A model generated the notes under the pieces. That model was given only the letters and a program-made list of their open reading frames with translations. It had not been told where the DNA came from and did not search any database. A DNA stretch of 64,000 nucleotides from contig CP136068.1 in assembly GCA_032622095.1 (NCBI GenBank), positions 159,607,465 through 159,671,464 on the forward strand, written 5' to 3'. Positions 1 through 11,090 of this stretch are shown here, piece after piece; position 1 is the stretch's first letter; the number at the start of each line of letters is the position of its first letter. This DNA comes from Siphonodentalium dalli. Taxonomy: Eukaryota; Mollusca; Scaphopoda; Gadilida; Siphonodentaliidae. The position numbers and the translations under genes are program-made.

Positions 1-318
1 CTGGATGCCAGAAAACGTGCGCGTAATTTTCAGTATACGACTATAACTCCATCACACCCTTCATAAATAATGATATAACGAGATTTCGGCCATGTTATGC
101 TCCCGGAGGCACAACAGCTGGGGGTAAATTGTCCTGGCGTGTGGGTACGTGTCCCCCGCTAAATCCCAGATACTAGAAAACGTGCGAGTAATTTTCAGTA
201 TATGATTATAACTCCCCAAATTTAACCCATCCCCATCCTGCCTATATCACGCTATAATAATAATTCCGGTCACGTTATGACTTCGGAGGAGCAAAACCTA
301 TATATATATATATATATA
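1..318. repeat. Two diverged ~165-bp repeat copies, then (TA)n
   Basis: The motif AGAAAACGTGCG followed by GTAATTTTCAGTATA starts near 10 and again near 175, and a second shared block (TTCCGG/TTCGGCC ... ACGTTATG ... CGGAGG) follows each copy. This is a diverged two-copy repeat. The segment ends in a TA dinucleotide run (about 299-318) that is the target of the next element. No gene is seen. Confidence 0.55.
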
Positions 319-1082
319 TCTCATATATATTTTGAAGACCTCTGTTTGTATGTCTGTCTGTATGTCTGTCTGTCTGTATGTCATTGATACAAATCTACGA
401 TTCTCGACCGATCGAGACGAAACTTGGTACGTGCGTGTAGTTTGACCAGGCGGTGGACGTTGTCCTATTGGCGAGCCCGTGCGGCGCCCGCTTCGCGCAT
501 GCGCAGACGAGATCTCGGAAACGGGTGGAGCTATCGACTTGAAATTTGGTATGTGTCAATGTATATTGCCCCGGATACGAATTATATCGGGTCGCCGAGC
601 CCGTGCGACGCCAGCTTCGCGCATGCGCAGACGAGATCTCGGAAACAGGTGGAGCTATCGACTTGAAATTTGGTATGTGTCAATGTATATTGCCCCGGAT
701 ACGAATTATATCGGGTCGCCGAGCCCGTGCGACGCCAGCTTCGCGCATGCGCAGACGAGATCTCGGAAATGGGTGGAGCTATCGACTTGAAATTTGGTAT
801 GTGAATGTATCTTGCCCCGGATACGAATTTTATCGGGTCGCCGAGCCTGTGCGACGCCAGCTTCGCGCATGTGCAGACGAGATCTCGGAAACGGGTGGAG
901 CTATCGACTTGAAATTTGGTATGTGTCAATGTATATTGCCCCGGATACGAATTATATCGGGTCGCCGAGCCCGTGCGACGCCAGCTTCGCGCATGCGCAG
1001 ACCAGATCTCGGAAACGGGAGGAGCTATCGACTTGAAATTTGGTTTTTGAATAGCCCGGACAACGTCGGGCTCATCGGCTAG
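319..1082 (+). mobile_element. Non-autonomous Helitron-like element A
   Basis: The element starts with TC (TCTCATATATATTTTGAAG) after an A and ends with a 3' hairpin (GCCC-G-GAC, loop AAC, GTC-GGGC, with one bulged G), a short spacer and CTAG at 1079-1082. A 5' TC, a 3' hairpin near CTRR and no target duplication are the known marks of Helitrons. Its middle is the 124-bp tandem array listed separately. It encodes no Rep/helicase, so it would depend on an autonomous partner. The open frames through it read the repeat and are not genes. The same subfamily occurs inverted at 61678-62099. Element B abuts it with no intervening base. Confidence 0.72.
470..1050 (+). repeat. 124-bp tandem repeat, five units, inside Helitron A
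   Basis: GCATGCGCAGACGAGATCTC (one unit reads GCATGTGC) recurs at about 497, 621, 745, 867 and 991, giving spacings of 124, 124, 122 and 124. Each unit also carries the block GAGCTATCGACTTGAAATTTGG. The units are more GC-rich than the surroundings and create overlapping spurious reading frames on both strands. The related element at 61678-62099 has only about one and a half units, so copy number varies between copies. Confidence 0.9.
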
Positions 1083-1717
1083 TCTATTATATATTTTGGG
1101 AAATCTGTGTGTGCGTCTGTCTGTCTGTGTGTTCGCGATGGACTCGAAAACGGCCGAGCCGATTTCGATGAAACTTGGTATGTGGTGAACTTTCGGCCGG
1201 GAAGTGGCATGGGCCTATTAATTTGTCCGTGCGACGTGACCTTGACCCTGAAATCGGGTCATTTCGAGGTCAAACGCCCGAGTATCACGGATTTCGATGA
1301 AAATTAGTGTCTAGTGATACTTTCGTATGGGGAGTGTCGTAAGCCTTATAGTTTGCCCGTGTGACGTGACCTTGACATTGAAATCGGGTCAATTCAAGGT
1401 CAAATTTTTATGGGATTTCGACGAAATTTGATACTTATGGTTACTTTTGTCCACTGAGTGTTTTGGACGGGTCAAATCGTGACCCCGACCAGACTTTGAC
1501 CTTCAAAATGATAAATTCGAGGTCAAATCGGGTAAAACCGGATGGATTTCGACGGGTACTTTTGTCCGGTACTTTTGTCCGGGCAGTGTTTTAGACGGGT
1601 CAAATCGTGACCCCAACTGACCTTGACCTTCAAAATGGACAATTCAAGGTCAAATCGCGCAATTCGCCGAAAAGCAGACGGAAAAACAGTCCGGACGAAG
1701 TCGGGTCCAGCAGCTAG
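1083..1717 (+). mobile_element. Non-autonomous Helitron-like element B, abutting A
   Basis: It begins TCTATTATATATTTTGGGAA immediately after the CTAG of element A. It ends with the hairpin CCGGAC-GAA-GTCGGG, a spacer and CTAG at 1714-1717, followed by T in a TA run. Internally it has a TCTG-rich stretch and repeated blocks such as CGATTTCGATGAAACTTGG and TGACCTTGACCTTCAAAATG. No transposase or helicase frame is present. The minus-strand elements at 60175-60966 and 60967-61677 start with the same terminal sequence. Confidence 0.7.
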
Positions 1718-1997
1718 TATATATATATATATATATATATATTGATATTGCAAAATTATGCCTAACTTCGTTGCACTAACGAAAATAAGCAAAAAGACAG
1801 GAACATTGGGGGACAATATATTTCGTCGTCAGCCAGAGCTCGCAATACTGTCGTATACGTTTGTGAAACGTCCCAGCCAACGCCGAACATTTAGGCATTT
1901 TGCATGCACTTTCAATTGTTCAGCTTATTTTAAAGAATTTAATTTGTAGAAAAGGCATAACGCTCTAGTTTATTCATATGATATACACAATCTTCAA
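1718..1997. other. (TA)n run and unremarkable non-coding DNA
   Basis: A TA run of about 24 bases (1718-1741) receives the tandem Helitron pair. The rest, to the next inverted repeat, holds only a short open frame with no recognisable protein features. No gene is called. Confidence 0.5.
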
Positions 1998-2129
1998 CTC
2001 GTTATGTTGGGATATTAGATTTTATGAAACTCGTTTGATAAATTTCATTCACAAGTCGTCTACGACTCGTTGTGAATCAAATTTATCAAATTAATTTCAT
2101 TAAATCGTATATATCCAAACATAACTCGT
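1998..2129. repeat. Imperfect ~130-bp inverted repeat (MITE-like)
   Basis: The left arm begins CGTTATGTTGG and the right arm ends CCAAACATAACTCG. The arms meet at TTCACAA-GTCGTCTACGACTCG-TTGTGAA near 2050-2075. The arms pair along nearly their whole length with scattered mismatches, as in an aged foldback or MITE. No coding content. Confidence 0.7.
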
Positions 2130-2518
2130 TGGAGAGATCTCTTATGTATTATTCTCAAACACTGTAATCACAGTTTAGTGAGAAACAACGATATTGAACA
2201 TTAAGTCCTGAATGACGTCCCGCTGCACGAACAATGCCCTATCCGTAGACAATTAATGCATTATTAAAACTGATAACACTAATCAATATATAATAACAGC
2301 GACAAATCTGACCAAAATAAAGCCAATCACGGTGTATCGATCAGGCCAACATAAAGCCAACCATGCACGGTGTATCGACGTGAGTTAAACTGTTTAACAA
2401 CCATGGTTAAATCATGAATATCGACATTGTTCAACCAACCTGCCATGACTTGAATTGGCGCACGCGGTTCGTAAGGGGCAATCCACTGAATGATTCAACC
2501 CCGTGCCACAGACCACGG
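2130..2518. other. Non-coding stretch, nothing recognised
   Basis: No open frame with protein-like content, no repeat partner elsewhere in the window that I could see, and no RNA gene. It separates two small inverted-repeat elements. Confidence 0.4.
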
Positions 2519-2632
2519 GCCTTCTAAAAAGTGAGTGATAAATAATTAAAATATAATTTGTTATTAATATATATAGGTAAATATTAATTAAAATTGTATT
2601 TTAATTATATTTATCACTCACTGTCTAGAAGG
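2519..2632. repeat. Small inverted-repeat element (~114 bp)
   Basis: The outer ends CCTTCTAAAAAGTGAGTGAT and ATCACTCACTGTCTAGAAGG are inverted copies. Between them is AT-rich palindromic sequence centred on about 2575. This is the structure of a MITE or hairpin element. It has no coding capacity, and the target duplication could not be resolved. Confidence 0.72.
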
Positions 2633-2806
2633 CATGTGCACAGGCCCATTCGCTTTGTTAACTCTATTTTTCTTTTGGACTTAAACAGTTATTTCTGTTT
2701 GCGGGGATTACAAGCATACTTATGTGAGACCATGAGGTTATCAGCACACACTGTGAGTGCGTTAATTAGTATTAAATAATAGCCAGTCTCTTTGAAAAGC
2801 CACGAT

Positions 2807-2955
2807 AATCCTAACGGATGTACGTCTCTAGGGTGTTCATAATAATCCTAACGGATTTACGCCTCTAGGGTGTCCATTATAATCCTAACGGATGTACGTC
2901 TCTAGGGTGTCCATTATAATCCTAACGGATGTACGTCTCTAGGGTGTCCATAATA
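2807..2955 (+). repeat. 37-bp tandem repeat, four units
   Basis: AATCCTAACGGATGTACGTC recurs at 2807, 2844 (TTTACGCC variant), 2881 and 2918, exactly 37 bp apart, each followed by TCTAGGGTGTCCATWAT. Units 3 and 4 are essentially identical, which indicates recent amplification. Confidence 0.92.
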
Positions 2956-3039
2956 TTTAATTTCTACAACGACGCGGCATTCCCAACATGACGCAATAAA
3001 CCATTTCCAAATATGGAGTGCATTCCTGGCGAAGTAAAT

Positions 3040-3169
3040 ATTTGTGCGAATCGTAGTATTTATAAATAGTTATAAATACAATAAGATGCAAAAGAATAAT
3101 CAGTCACGAATATCGTTGACTGATAACAACTCGAAAATGGTGTCTCATATATTGCGATGAGCAAAATGA

Positions 3170-3174
<5 letters not shown>
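3040..3174. repeat. 135-bp direct repeat, left copy (target-site duplication of LINE A)
   Basis: This stretch, starting ATTTGTGCGAATCGTAGTAT and ending GCAAAATGAATTAT, is identical as far as I can read to 16561-16695. It lies directly outside the (AAT)n tail that closes the minus-strand LINE A, and its twin lies directly outside the 5' end of that LINE. An identical direct repeat at both ends of a retrotransposon is the signature of a target-site duplication, though 135 bp is very long for one. Confidence 0.8.
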
Positions 3175-3200
<26 letters not shown>

Positions 3201-3360
3201 CTTTATTTCATCCAATCATTGAAGATTTCATAAAGTATATAACATTGTTATGCACATCAAAATGAACAGAATGATATTATCAATACATGTTATAGAAGAG
3301 GAATATAAATTAATATGAGGAGCAATACGTATGTACACGTATGTACAATAATGGGTTTGG

Positions 3361-3645
3361 TGACAGTGATGACCATGATGATGATGACGATGATGGTGAT
3401 GCTGCTGATGACGACTATGATGGTACGATGATGCGGTGATGTTGAAAATGGTGACATAGATGACGATGCTGATGATGGTGTTGGTGATGATGATGGTTAC
3501 GCTGATGACCATGATAATGTTGATGGTGATGATGATGATGATGATGTTGAAGATGATGGAGAAGATGGTGATATTGTTGTTTATGATGATGATGATGATG
3601 ACGCTGATGATTATGATTATGGTGATGGTCGTGATAGTGATGTTG
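3361..3645 (+). repeat. GATGAT-type trinucleotide-rich tract
   Basis: Imperfect GAT/GAC/GGT triplets run for about 285 bp inside the 3' part of LINE A. The long histidine-rich (minus) and methionine-rich (plus) frames here are by-products of this simple repeat, not genes. Confidence 0.9.
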
Positions 3646-3729
3646 TAGACCACACATTACATGTAATACGCGTACATCATGCACACATTTTGTTTACAGA
3701 AGTATGCACGCATGATTCTAATAGGGTAT

Positions 3730-5838
3730 GATCACGGCGGTTTCAAGCGCCGCGTTAACTGATTTTGAACATTGGAATGGGTTGTGTTCATTCCGTTCGC
3801 TTGCGAGAGAGCGTTGTACACCAACCACAGTTGTGCAGTAATTCCGACTATGTAGTTAGTAAAACAATCAATATCATCAATAACATGCTGTATGCGATCA
3901 CTGACGTGCGTGAGATGAAGGGATATAATGCCATCGTCATTTAATTCATCAACGGCAATGAAACAAAGTATACCATACCGGTCGATTAAGCCAACAAACA
4001 TGTTGTTTCGTATCAGTGTCAACTCTTTACAGTCAATTAGGATGTGTTTGACTTTGTCGACATACATGCGTTCACAGTTAGGGTATGGCCCTTCATCTCG
4101 GCAATTGGTTGCATTGATATCCAGTGCTGTCGTGATTTAGCATCGTTTGTTTTGTGGAAATTTTCGGCACAAACGCCAGAGTTTGGACATACTGAGCGTA
4201 TGATGAATTCTCAGAAAGCGGGTGAAAGCTATGTCTGACGTCACTCGCATGTTCCATTCTGCCTCATTGACAATTTGTATGTTAGTTTTTACACGAGATT
4301 TCCATATCTGTTTTGATGGAAAGAGACCAGAACATATATACTCATCGACGATATCCATAATGTTATATTTCTCGACAATGGCAACAACATCGCAAATAAA
4401 CGAGCTGTTTGTTGCTGTTGAGTGAACAAAGTGGTGAAGTCTACATTCAAAAATAGCTTTGCACGATATAGGTGCTAAGCGACAGTGAGATCCAAACAAC
4501 GAAAGTTTTCGGGCTTCTATACTTGATTCAAGCGGGCAGGTTCAAGCATGCTTAGCACTGTATCAGTTCTGCAAGCAGTCGGTATACCCTGTATACGCTT
4601 CAAACAAAACCGGTGCATACGTTATATTTTAATCCTGTTTGTCGCAGAAGTGTCAGAGAGAAATTCAGAACCGTAGAGGCCACACGACAATACGATAGAT
4701 TTGTAAATGACCATAGAGCTTTGGTGTGTTATACCGCCTGCATGTATACCAGCATTGGTGAGCATCAAATAGGTAGAACGCAATTTTGAGCATATGCTTT
4801 CGGTGAGTATATTTTGAAAATTTGTTTTATGCAAAGGAATTCCAAGATGCGTTATTGCGTCCGTTTCTAAAATTGGACGGTCGTTAATTAATCAAGTTCG
4901 TGGAGAATGGTAGACTCTGGGCTTCACGTTGAAAACAATTACTTTAGATTTATTTTCATTGTATAAAAAACGCCACTTTCTGCTATAATTGCTGCATATG
5001 TCACAAAGCATTTGTAAGCCAAGAGACGAGAGCGCGAGCAACGTCATGTCATATGCCTGGGTTGGAGAACAACAGTTGATCCCATGCAATCTTAGACCAA
5101 AATTCGACAATTCAAGCTCTTTTAGTAGATCATCTATATACATAGCATCGAATATCGGCGATAAAGTTACTCCTTGTCTGGTACCTTGACTAATTGTTAT
5201 TACCCGAGAACTGCGATTTTCATATCGTACTCTACATGAGACTCCACGGAGAAATTGACTGAATATTTACAAAATTGTCCCATTTGCTCCACGTTCTTGT
5301 AGATTAAACACAAGACCGTTAACCCAGACAGTATCAAACGCGTTGTGAGCGTCAAGAAATCATGAAAAGAGGCGAGAATTATTTTCTAACGCGTATGAAA
5401 TACTTTCCTGGATTATATAAGAGGACATCAAACAGCTTATATTTTTCTGAAAGCCATGATGCAGAGCATTTGTTACGATGAGAGTTGGAACATTTCGTTC
5501 AATACGGTTCAGAAGAGCTCTTTCAAAGAGTTTATAGAACACAGGTAGTAGAGTTATGGCCCTGTAACTGTCGAATTTTGATTTAGGCTTGCCACCCCCT
5601 TGTATAATGAAGCAATGATCCCAAGCTTTGCTTGGGGTGGAATATGTGAATAATCGAGCATTAACGTTATAAGTTTAGCAATATGAGCATGCAGCTGGGT
5701 AACACCATATATAAGATGTTCGTAACATAACATGTCAGATCCAGCTGCCTTACCCTTTTTCACTGACTTCAGAACTGAAGTAACTTCTTCCATTGACACT
5801 GTGTATGTAAGAATATTATCTAGAGCACCATATACCGG
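3730..5838 (-). pseudogene. LINE A reverse transcriptase and C-terminal region, decayed
   Basis: On the minus strand the order is: RT entry (EEVTSVLKSVKKGKAAGSD, near 5760); the fingers/palm segment (FYKLFERALLNRIE, then HHGFQKN, near 5500); an AFDTVW-like motif A near 5335; motif B QGTRQGV near 5180; then a region (CCSPTQAYDMTLLALS, near 5065) where the YADD catalytic box should be. Two residues are missing there, so the box reads AYDM and the enzyme would be dead. Downstream are a thumb-like block (IHAGGI...YKSIVLSCGLYGSE, near 4720) and a C-terminal block (PSKQIWKSRVKTN, near 4310) ending in KVKHILIDC near 4040. Several frameshifts and stops separate these pieces. It is a non-LTR retrotransposon; the clade is not assigned. 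Confidence 0.8.
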
Positions 5839-5874
5839 CCCAGATAGCACACCTATGTTGGGCCAACGTTGGGC

Positions 5875-8354
5875 CAACGTTGTGTTTGGGCATTGACAGG
5901 GACGGATCGAGGCTCCATTCGTAGGGACGATTCCCCTCACACTAGGGCGTCCTTATAAAGTTAACATCCGACGAGATACAACATACCAATAAATTTAAAG
6001 TCCCACATAATGTTTTCAACTTCAAAGTATTATAATTGGAAATAACATTCAAATTCACAAATATAAAACCAGAAGAAAATGAAACATATATAGAACAAAA
6101 GTGTATGCCGATTTAAATAAAGACAATATGACATGTCATTAGTTGTTGATTTTAAGAATCTTGACCATCTACTCACTCTAAAGAAAAATAGTTGTTATTG
6201 GTCTCCTGAATAAAGTTATCGAAAATGCTACATATTTTTGTTAGCTTATATATCCCTTTACCATACAAAAGAAATGTGTTTATTTCAGCTTAATTTGCGA
6301 TTTTGTGCTCTCGATAATGTTGGGAACAAAATATTCAAACATTATGTGGCTTTAAATTTTGATCAGGTTACATCTTCTTCGAACATCATTATTCTGGAGG
6401 GTGATCTGATGTAGATGTGCAAAATTTGAAACGGCTCAAAGTACATATGATTAAATTAAACCTAGTAATTGCTCATTTACGTACCCGTGCTATTACATAG
6501 AGCGAACTCTGTGCATGATGATATAAAATGTCACATAAGAAAAAATATCGCGTTTTTGCAATCCGGTTTAAAATTAGTCCATGATACTGTAGATTCTGAG
6601 TATATAAATTCAATACAATGCATGTACAGCAATTAATTTTATCTGTTGACATATCATGAGCAATTACTAAGCTTATTTGTATATATGCACATATGTATGC
6701 GCTTGTTGCATATGTTGGAATGATTTATCTGGAATAAATTAAACCAATGGATCCATAAAGATTAATTTATGTATACAAAACCCAACATATTATATGAAAT
6801 ATTATATTTCCATCATTCCATGATATGTCATGAACTGGATTCAGTGTACTCATTGTTCATGATCATGCATATATGTATGCAGGAACTTGGCTTGTATGAA
6901 GCAACTGTTTTGTAGGACATTGATTGACAATTCTTCTGAATAAATCATATCGCGAGAGAAACCATTTTATATTCACCTCCTTGAATATCTGGAATTTACC
7001 ATTTTCATAGGTTATCATTACGTTATTAATAACTGATGTATCAGATGTATAACTGCCACAACAAGATGAACACACATCATCCTTTCAGTGCCGATTATCG
7101 ATGCACCGATCAATGCCGAGTTTTTGTTTTGCATCTGATTGAATGCACAACACAGGACAAGTAAGAATTTCCATCCAAGTGAATAACCATAAACTGACGA
7201 ATTCATGTCGTACATGTACATGGTGTTATGTCGCTCGCGCTGGTGTCAGTCGTGCAATAATATTCACAATATAACGATGTGCAACACGATATAGACAATG
7301 CTGAAATACTGGCACATGTAAGTTCATATCCCCAAGCCGTTGATGGTTTCGACAGACGAGTAAACTTTGATCGAATCCACTTGTATAGTACCGTAGCTTA
7401 TACACAAAATATCCAGAAACAGGATAGCAAGTAAATCAATCCTGAAAGAAACAGAGAATAACGTTAGCCCAATGCATTTTCTGTGTGCAGCTTGACATTG
7501 TCACATACTGTACACATCTTGATATATAAGAACCAGACCAATCCGGGAAATTCCTACATGCATTTGCATGCACGAGAGTACTTTAATTAGTTGACCGGTT
7601 GCCAATAATATATATATAAAATATGTATACATAAGGTACTTTAATTATTCGAACGGTTCCCGATAGTATATATAGGTACCATACCTTTGCACGTTGTATG
7701 TAATCGTTACATATACTGGTATCGAGGAATTCGTGAGTTGGAAGGACTTGAGCACGTGCTGATGACACCGAGGCCGGTAGGCGGAGGTGTTATGCGCGCG
7801 CGAAGTTTTTCTCAACTCATGAATATCTCTGAGAACAGCAGGTAATTCTCTTATATACCCAATACCCAGGATCGTCTCAACCAACCAATTGGTCACGGAG
7901 TCTCAAAACTCGCTAAGCCTACGTACTGCTCACTCAAGTCGGTGTCAATTTCTAGAAAAACTATCAATCAGTTCATTAATAAAATTGCACAGATCCCACA
8001 AGAGCCAATGCATGGTAAGTTTCTGCTCATTGGAAATTTTCCCCAGCAAATATGAGACCGAACATATTAGTAAATTCGCAAGATATCGAGTAATTATTTT
8101 AGCAGGTTTTGAATTGTTGCCAGTCGTATCATCAACGATAAAGAGCGTTTGTGTTTTAATGCCCATTTACTAGTACGATGAATATTAAACAGCGTTTTGA
8201 AAACTTGCTTTATAAAAAATCTCAGCATTTGGTGACAAATCGGAATGTATATGCAGAACGGGGTTTGAGAACGTGGGTGGTGTAATATGTCAGGGACTTT
8301 GACAGAAAGCCTTCCTTTGTCGAGGGGTTAAATTGCAACCACCGGTGAACCAAC
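5875..8354. other. AT-rich non-coding interior of the 10-kb element
   Basis: Only short frames are present and none resembles a known family. At 7579-7675 a block GTACTTTAATTA...CGGTT...ATA is repeated about 57 bp apart. The remainder shows no gene or transposase remnant that I can identify. LINE C begins near 8355. Confidence 0.4.
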
Positions 8355-9518
8355 TTGACCAAGTTTCATCTGGTCTCCCATTCGATGCTGAGTTTGAAAT
8401 CCAACACACTAGTGACACTACCATTTAATAGATATAATATAGTCTTTGTAGAAAATAATATAATATACTATAAATATTACATAACTGTTGGGAATCGAAA
8501 CTATCCAGACGATCTCAGAAAGATTTTGCCTGAAATTCAACTTTTGTTATTGAAAATTCCAAATCTGGAAATTAGCTCACCGCATAATAATGATAAATCA
8601 CGAAAGCATTCGGGAGTGAAAAATAAGACTCATTTTTCTAAGTTAAATGTTTTAACCCTAAATGTGTGTGGGTTACGCCGACGGTTACAGTGCCCGGAAT
8701 TCTTTACTATGTGCAATAATTTCGACATATCATGTTTTTCTGAGACAAAAACAGATGATTGCGATGATATAGTTATCCCGGGGTTCACTGTATCATTAAA
8801 AAACCGCAACAAATTTAGAATACGGAAATCAGGCGGAAAAGCTATCGCTTTTAAAACATCATTAGCCAATAGTTCTGAGATAATACAAACTCAAAGTCGA
8901 TATATTCACTGGCTTAAAATTTCAAAAGACTCGCTAGGGTTAAATTCAGATCTGGTAGTAGGGTCGATATACATTCCACCGGAAGGTTCGACATTTGTAA
9001 GCAAGGAAGTCTTTAATGATATCGAATGTGAATACCATAGTATGGCAATTGGTTATCCTACCATTATACTAACAGGAGATCTAACTTCAAGAACTGCTGA
9101 ACTTAATGATTTTTATTCTCTAGGAGACCCCGCGGGCGACGGGGATGTTGACGAAATAAGACCAAATATTGGAATATTAGAAGATATGGGGTTATTGCTG
9201 TCAAGAAAAAGTGAAGATAATATTGTTAACACATTTGGTAGAAGATTGTTAGAGGTGTGTCGAAATAACGAGCTTTTTATCTTAAATGGACGCACCGGTG
9301 CAGATAAAAATATCGGTCAATTGACATGTAAAGATGCCTCAGTCGTAGACTATACCATTTCATCATTGAATTGCCTAAAATTTATAACAAACTTTAATAT
9401 TCTAGAATTGTCACACTTAGTTTCAGATGCCCACAAGGCACTATCCCTGTCCCTTAACTTCAAATCTAAAATGATTACAAAACGAATGATCGAATGCAGT
9501 GATGCTTGTGAACACTAG
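8355..9518 (+). pseudogene. LINE C apurinic-type endonuclease domain, decayed
   Basis: The open frame of about 387 codons carries the LINE endonuclease order: LNVLTLNVCGLR (residue ~97), SETKTDD (~132), VVGSIYIPPEGS (~200), ILTGDLTSRTAELNDF (~240), RKSEDNIVNTFGRRLL (~284), LNGRTG and VVDYTISS (~311-336), and a final SDAHKALSLSL (~362). In active family members the GD motif is normally followed by an Asn, and the last motif is SDH. Here GDLT and SDAH have lost or displaced those residues, so it is probably inactive. This enzyme nicks the target DNA to prime reverse transcription. The first ~90 codons look non-conserved, so the true domain start is uncertain. Confidence 0.8.
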
Positions 9519-10040
9519 TGAATAAATGGGATAAAAACTTGACCTCAAATGTTATAAACAATCTTGACGAAACGTGCATAAACGAAGAAAGCGAAATGTT
9601 TGATCAAATACCAAATGCCCCAAATAAAGATGACATTACACTACCAAGATATCTGATATTTTAATTAATTCCGAAACGAAAACATTTGGTAACAAAATAA
9701 TACGTCCACGAAGCAATGAAGATTCAAGATCGAAGCGAATTAATAAACCATGGTTTAATGAGATCTGTCGAGAATACCGCAAACGAGTTCGTGTGGCTAA
9801 AGGTAAAATGAGCAAACACCAAATAACGAAACAAAACAAGCCTTACGAAGTTCAGAACGCGAATACAAAACGAAAAAATACATGAATTTTCATGGCTTAA
9901 ATCGCTCCGAGCAATTTTAGATAATACTGGTTTATAATATGTATGGTTATACCAAAGAAACGGTTTAGACGATAAACACGTAGAATCCACGTTAAAGCGA
10001 AAGCTGAGCGACCAATTTAGACAAGAATGTTACGCCTCGA
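9519..10040 (+). pseudogene. LINE C linker remnant with the RT domain deleted
   Basis: Out-of-frame pieces still read as the basic linker between endonuclease and RT (for example KRINKPWFNEICREYRKRVRV near 9730-9800). The sequence then passes, around 9920-9970, directly into the C-terminal part of the LINE. The whole reverse transcriptase, normally several hundred codons, is absent. This is an internal deletion, not a second element. Confidence 0.65.
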
Positions 10041-10208
10041 TGGAATCATCGTCAAAGGGTCGTGCCCATAAACTTATAAAAGATAAATTTACAATGGAAA
10101 ATTATCTAGGCTCATTGAACCACAAAGATATTTATACATTAGCAAGGTTTAGAACCGCGAATCATTTCCTGCCAGTGGAAATTGGTCGTTGGAACAACAC
10201 ATCGTATG

Positions 10209-10694
10209 TTAAAGGTACTCAATCCGATCAGAGGGTCCTCATCTCAACAGATTCCAACAACAACAATCCGATCAGAGGGTCCTATATTACTATTTCTTTG
10301 GCTTTTGGGGTAAAAAATATTTGATTCGAGTCGAGGAACCCATCAAACAAAGCTCAGAGTTATTAGATATTGATTTTTGAAATTTGTTATATTCTCGAGA
10401 TGAGTACTAATAATTGCCTTCAACTTCGTAATATGCTCGAGATGTGTACACCAAAAGACTATTCAAACAGACAAGGATGGATAACTCTAAAATCAAGTGT
10501 TAATAATAACGCAATTTTGACTGTGTTCTGGGACAGAAAGTATTCCCGATAATGAAAAATATTAGATTTCTAAAATCGATATCTAAAAAATATAAGCTTT
10601 GATGGGTGGCTTCCTCGACTCGAATCAAATATTTTTGACCCGAAGCCATTGAAATAGTAATTGGGAGGAGTTTTATCGGATTGAGTACCTTTAA
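10209..10694. mobile_element. TTAA-flanked inverted-repeat element 1 (in LINE C)
   Basis: TTAA lies at 10209-10212 and at 10691-10694. The ends just inside are AGGTACTCAATCCGAT and its inverse ATCGGATTGAGTACCT. Further inside, TTTGATTCGAGTCGAGGAA (about 10320) pairs with TTCCTCGACTCGAATCAAA (about 10612). Excision restores the codons ...SYV-NRKC... of LINE C, which confirms insertion into that frame. A diverged relative lies at 23115-23510. It has no coding capacity. The TTAA target fits piggyBac-like or Kolobok-like transposases, and the choice is not decided by the sequence. Confidence 0.85.
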
Positions 10695-10805
10695 TCGGAA
10701 ATGCACTTTTTGTACGAAGAAAGTCACTGGGAATGAATACCATGTTATTTTTGAATGCGAGTTTTTTGCCCGTGAAAGACATCTTTATTTACCAAAATCA
10801 TATGT

Positions 10806-10966
10806 TATTGCTATCAAGAAAAAGTGAAGATAATATTACAGTACGTAAATATTTGTTTTATTGTCTATGTGAAATGTTCATGTATATGTTTCATTTGTGT
10901 TTTATGTTAACCTTCAATGTTGAAGTTGTGACAATAAAATCTTATCTTATCTTATCTTATCTTATG
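10806..10966 (+). mobile_element. Short LINE retrocopy with (TCTTA)n tail, in LINE C
   Basis: It begins TATTGCTATCAAGAAAAAGT, 34 bases that match the LINE C endonuclease region at 9189-9222 with one difference. It then jumps to a 3' UTR ending GTGACAATAAAATCTTATC and four to five TCTTA units. TATGT occurs on both sides (about 10802 and 10962), as for a short target duplication. The LINE C frame continues directly beyond. A 5' piece joined to a 3' end suggests an internally deleted or template-switched retrotransposition product. Confidence 0.65.
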
Positions 10967-11090
10967 TCAGAAATCACAATGAAAAGGAATTCAAAATTCT
11001 GTTAGCTAATAGTAAGACACATATTATGAGAAAGTTATGCAAGTTTAGCCGACTTATTAATGAAACTGCAAACTGCTCTCCTGGATAACT

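Larger units (their letters stand above)
10040..11090 (+). pseudogene. LINE C C-terminal zinc-finger tail, interrupted twice
   Basis: The tail begins SSKGRAHKLIKDKF (10045 on) and runs to GRWNNTSYV at 10211. It resumes after 10694 as NRKCTFCTKK and YHVIFECEFFARER, a C-x2-C ... H-x4-C zinc-binding pattern typical of this part of such LINEs. It stops again near 10805, and continues from 10967 as RNHNEKEFKILLANSKTH and LCKFSRLINE. Both interruptions are later insertions, listed separately. Taking them out gives a continuous frame. Confidence 0.78.

Noticed and set aside
424-1082. Several overlapping long frames on both strands with repeated Arg-rich phrases
   Set aside because: They read a GC-rich 124-bp tandem repeat within a Helitron-like element; the length near a multiple of three keeps frames open by chance.
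3040-3200. SINE ending in (ATT)n on the plus strand
   Set aside because: The (ATT)n belongs to the LINE A tail on the minus strand; the second copy of the 135 bp has no such tail.
3228-3684. His-rich and Met-rich frames
   Set aside because: Translation of a GAT-type simple repeat; no initiation context or non-repeat domain.
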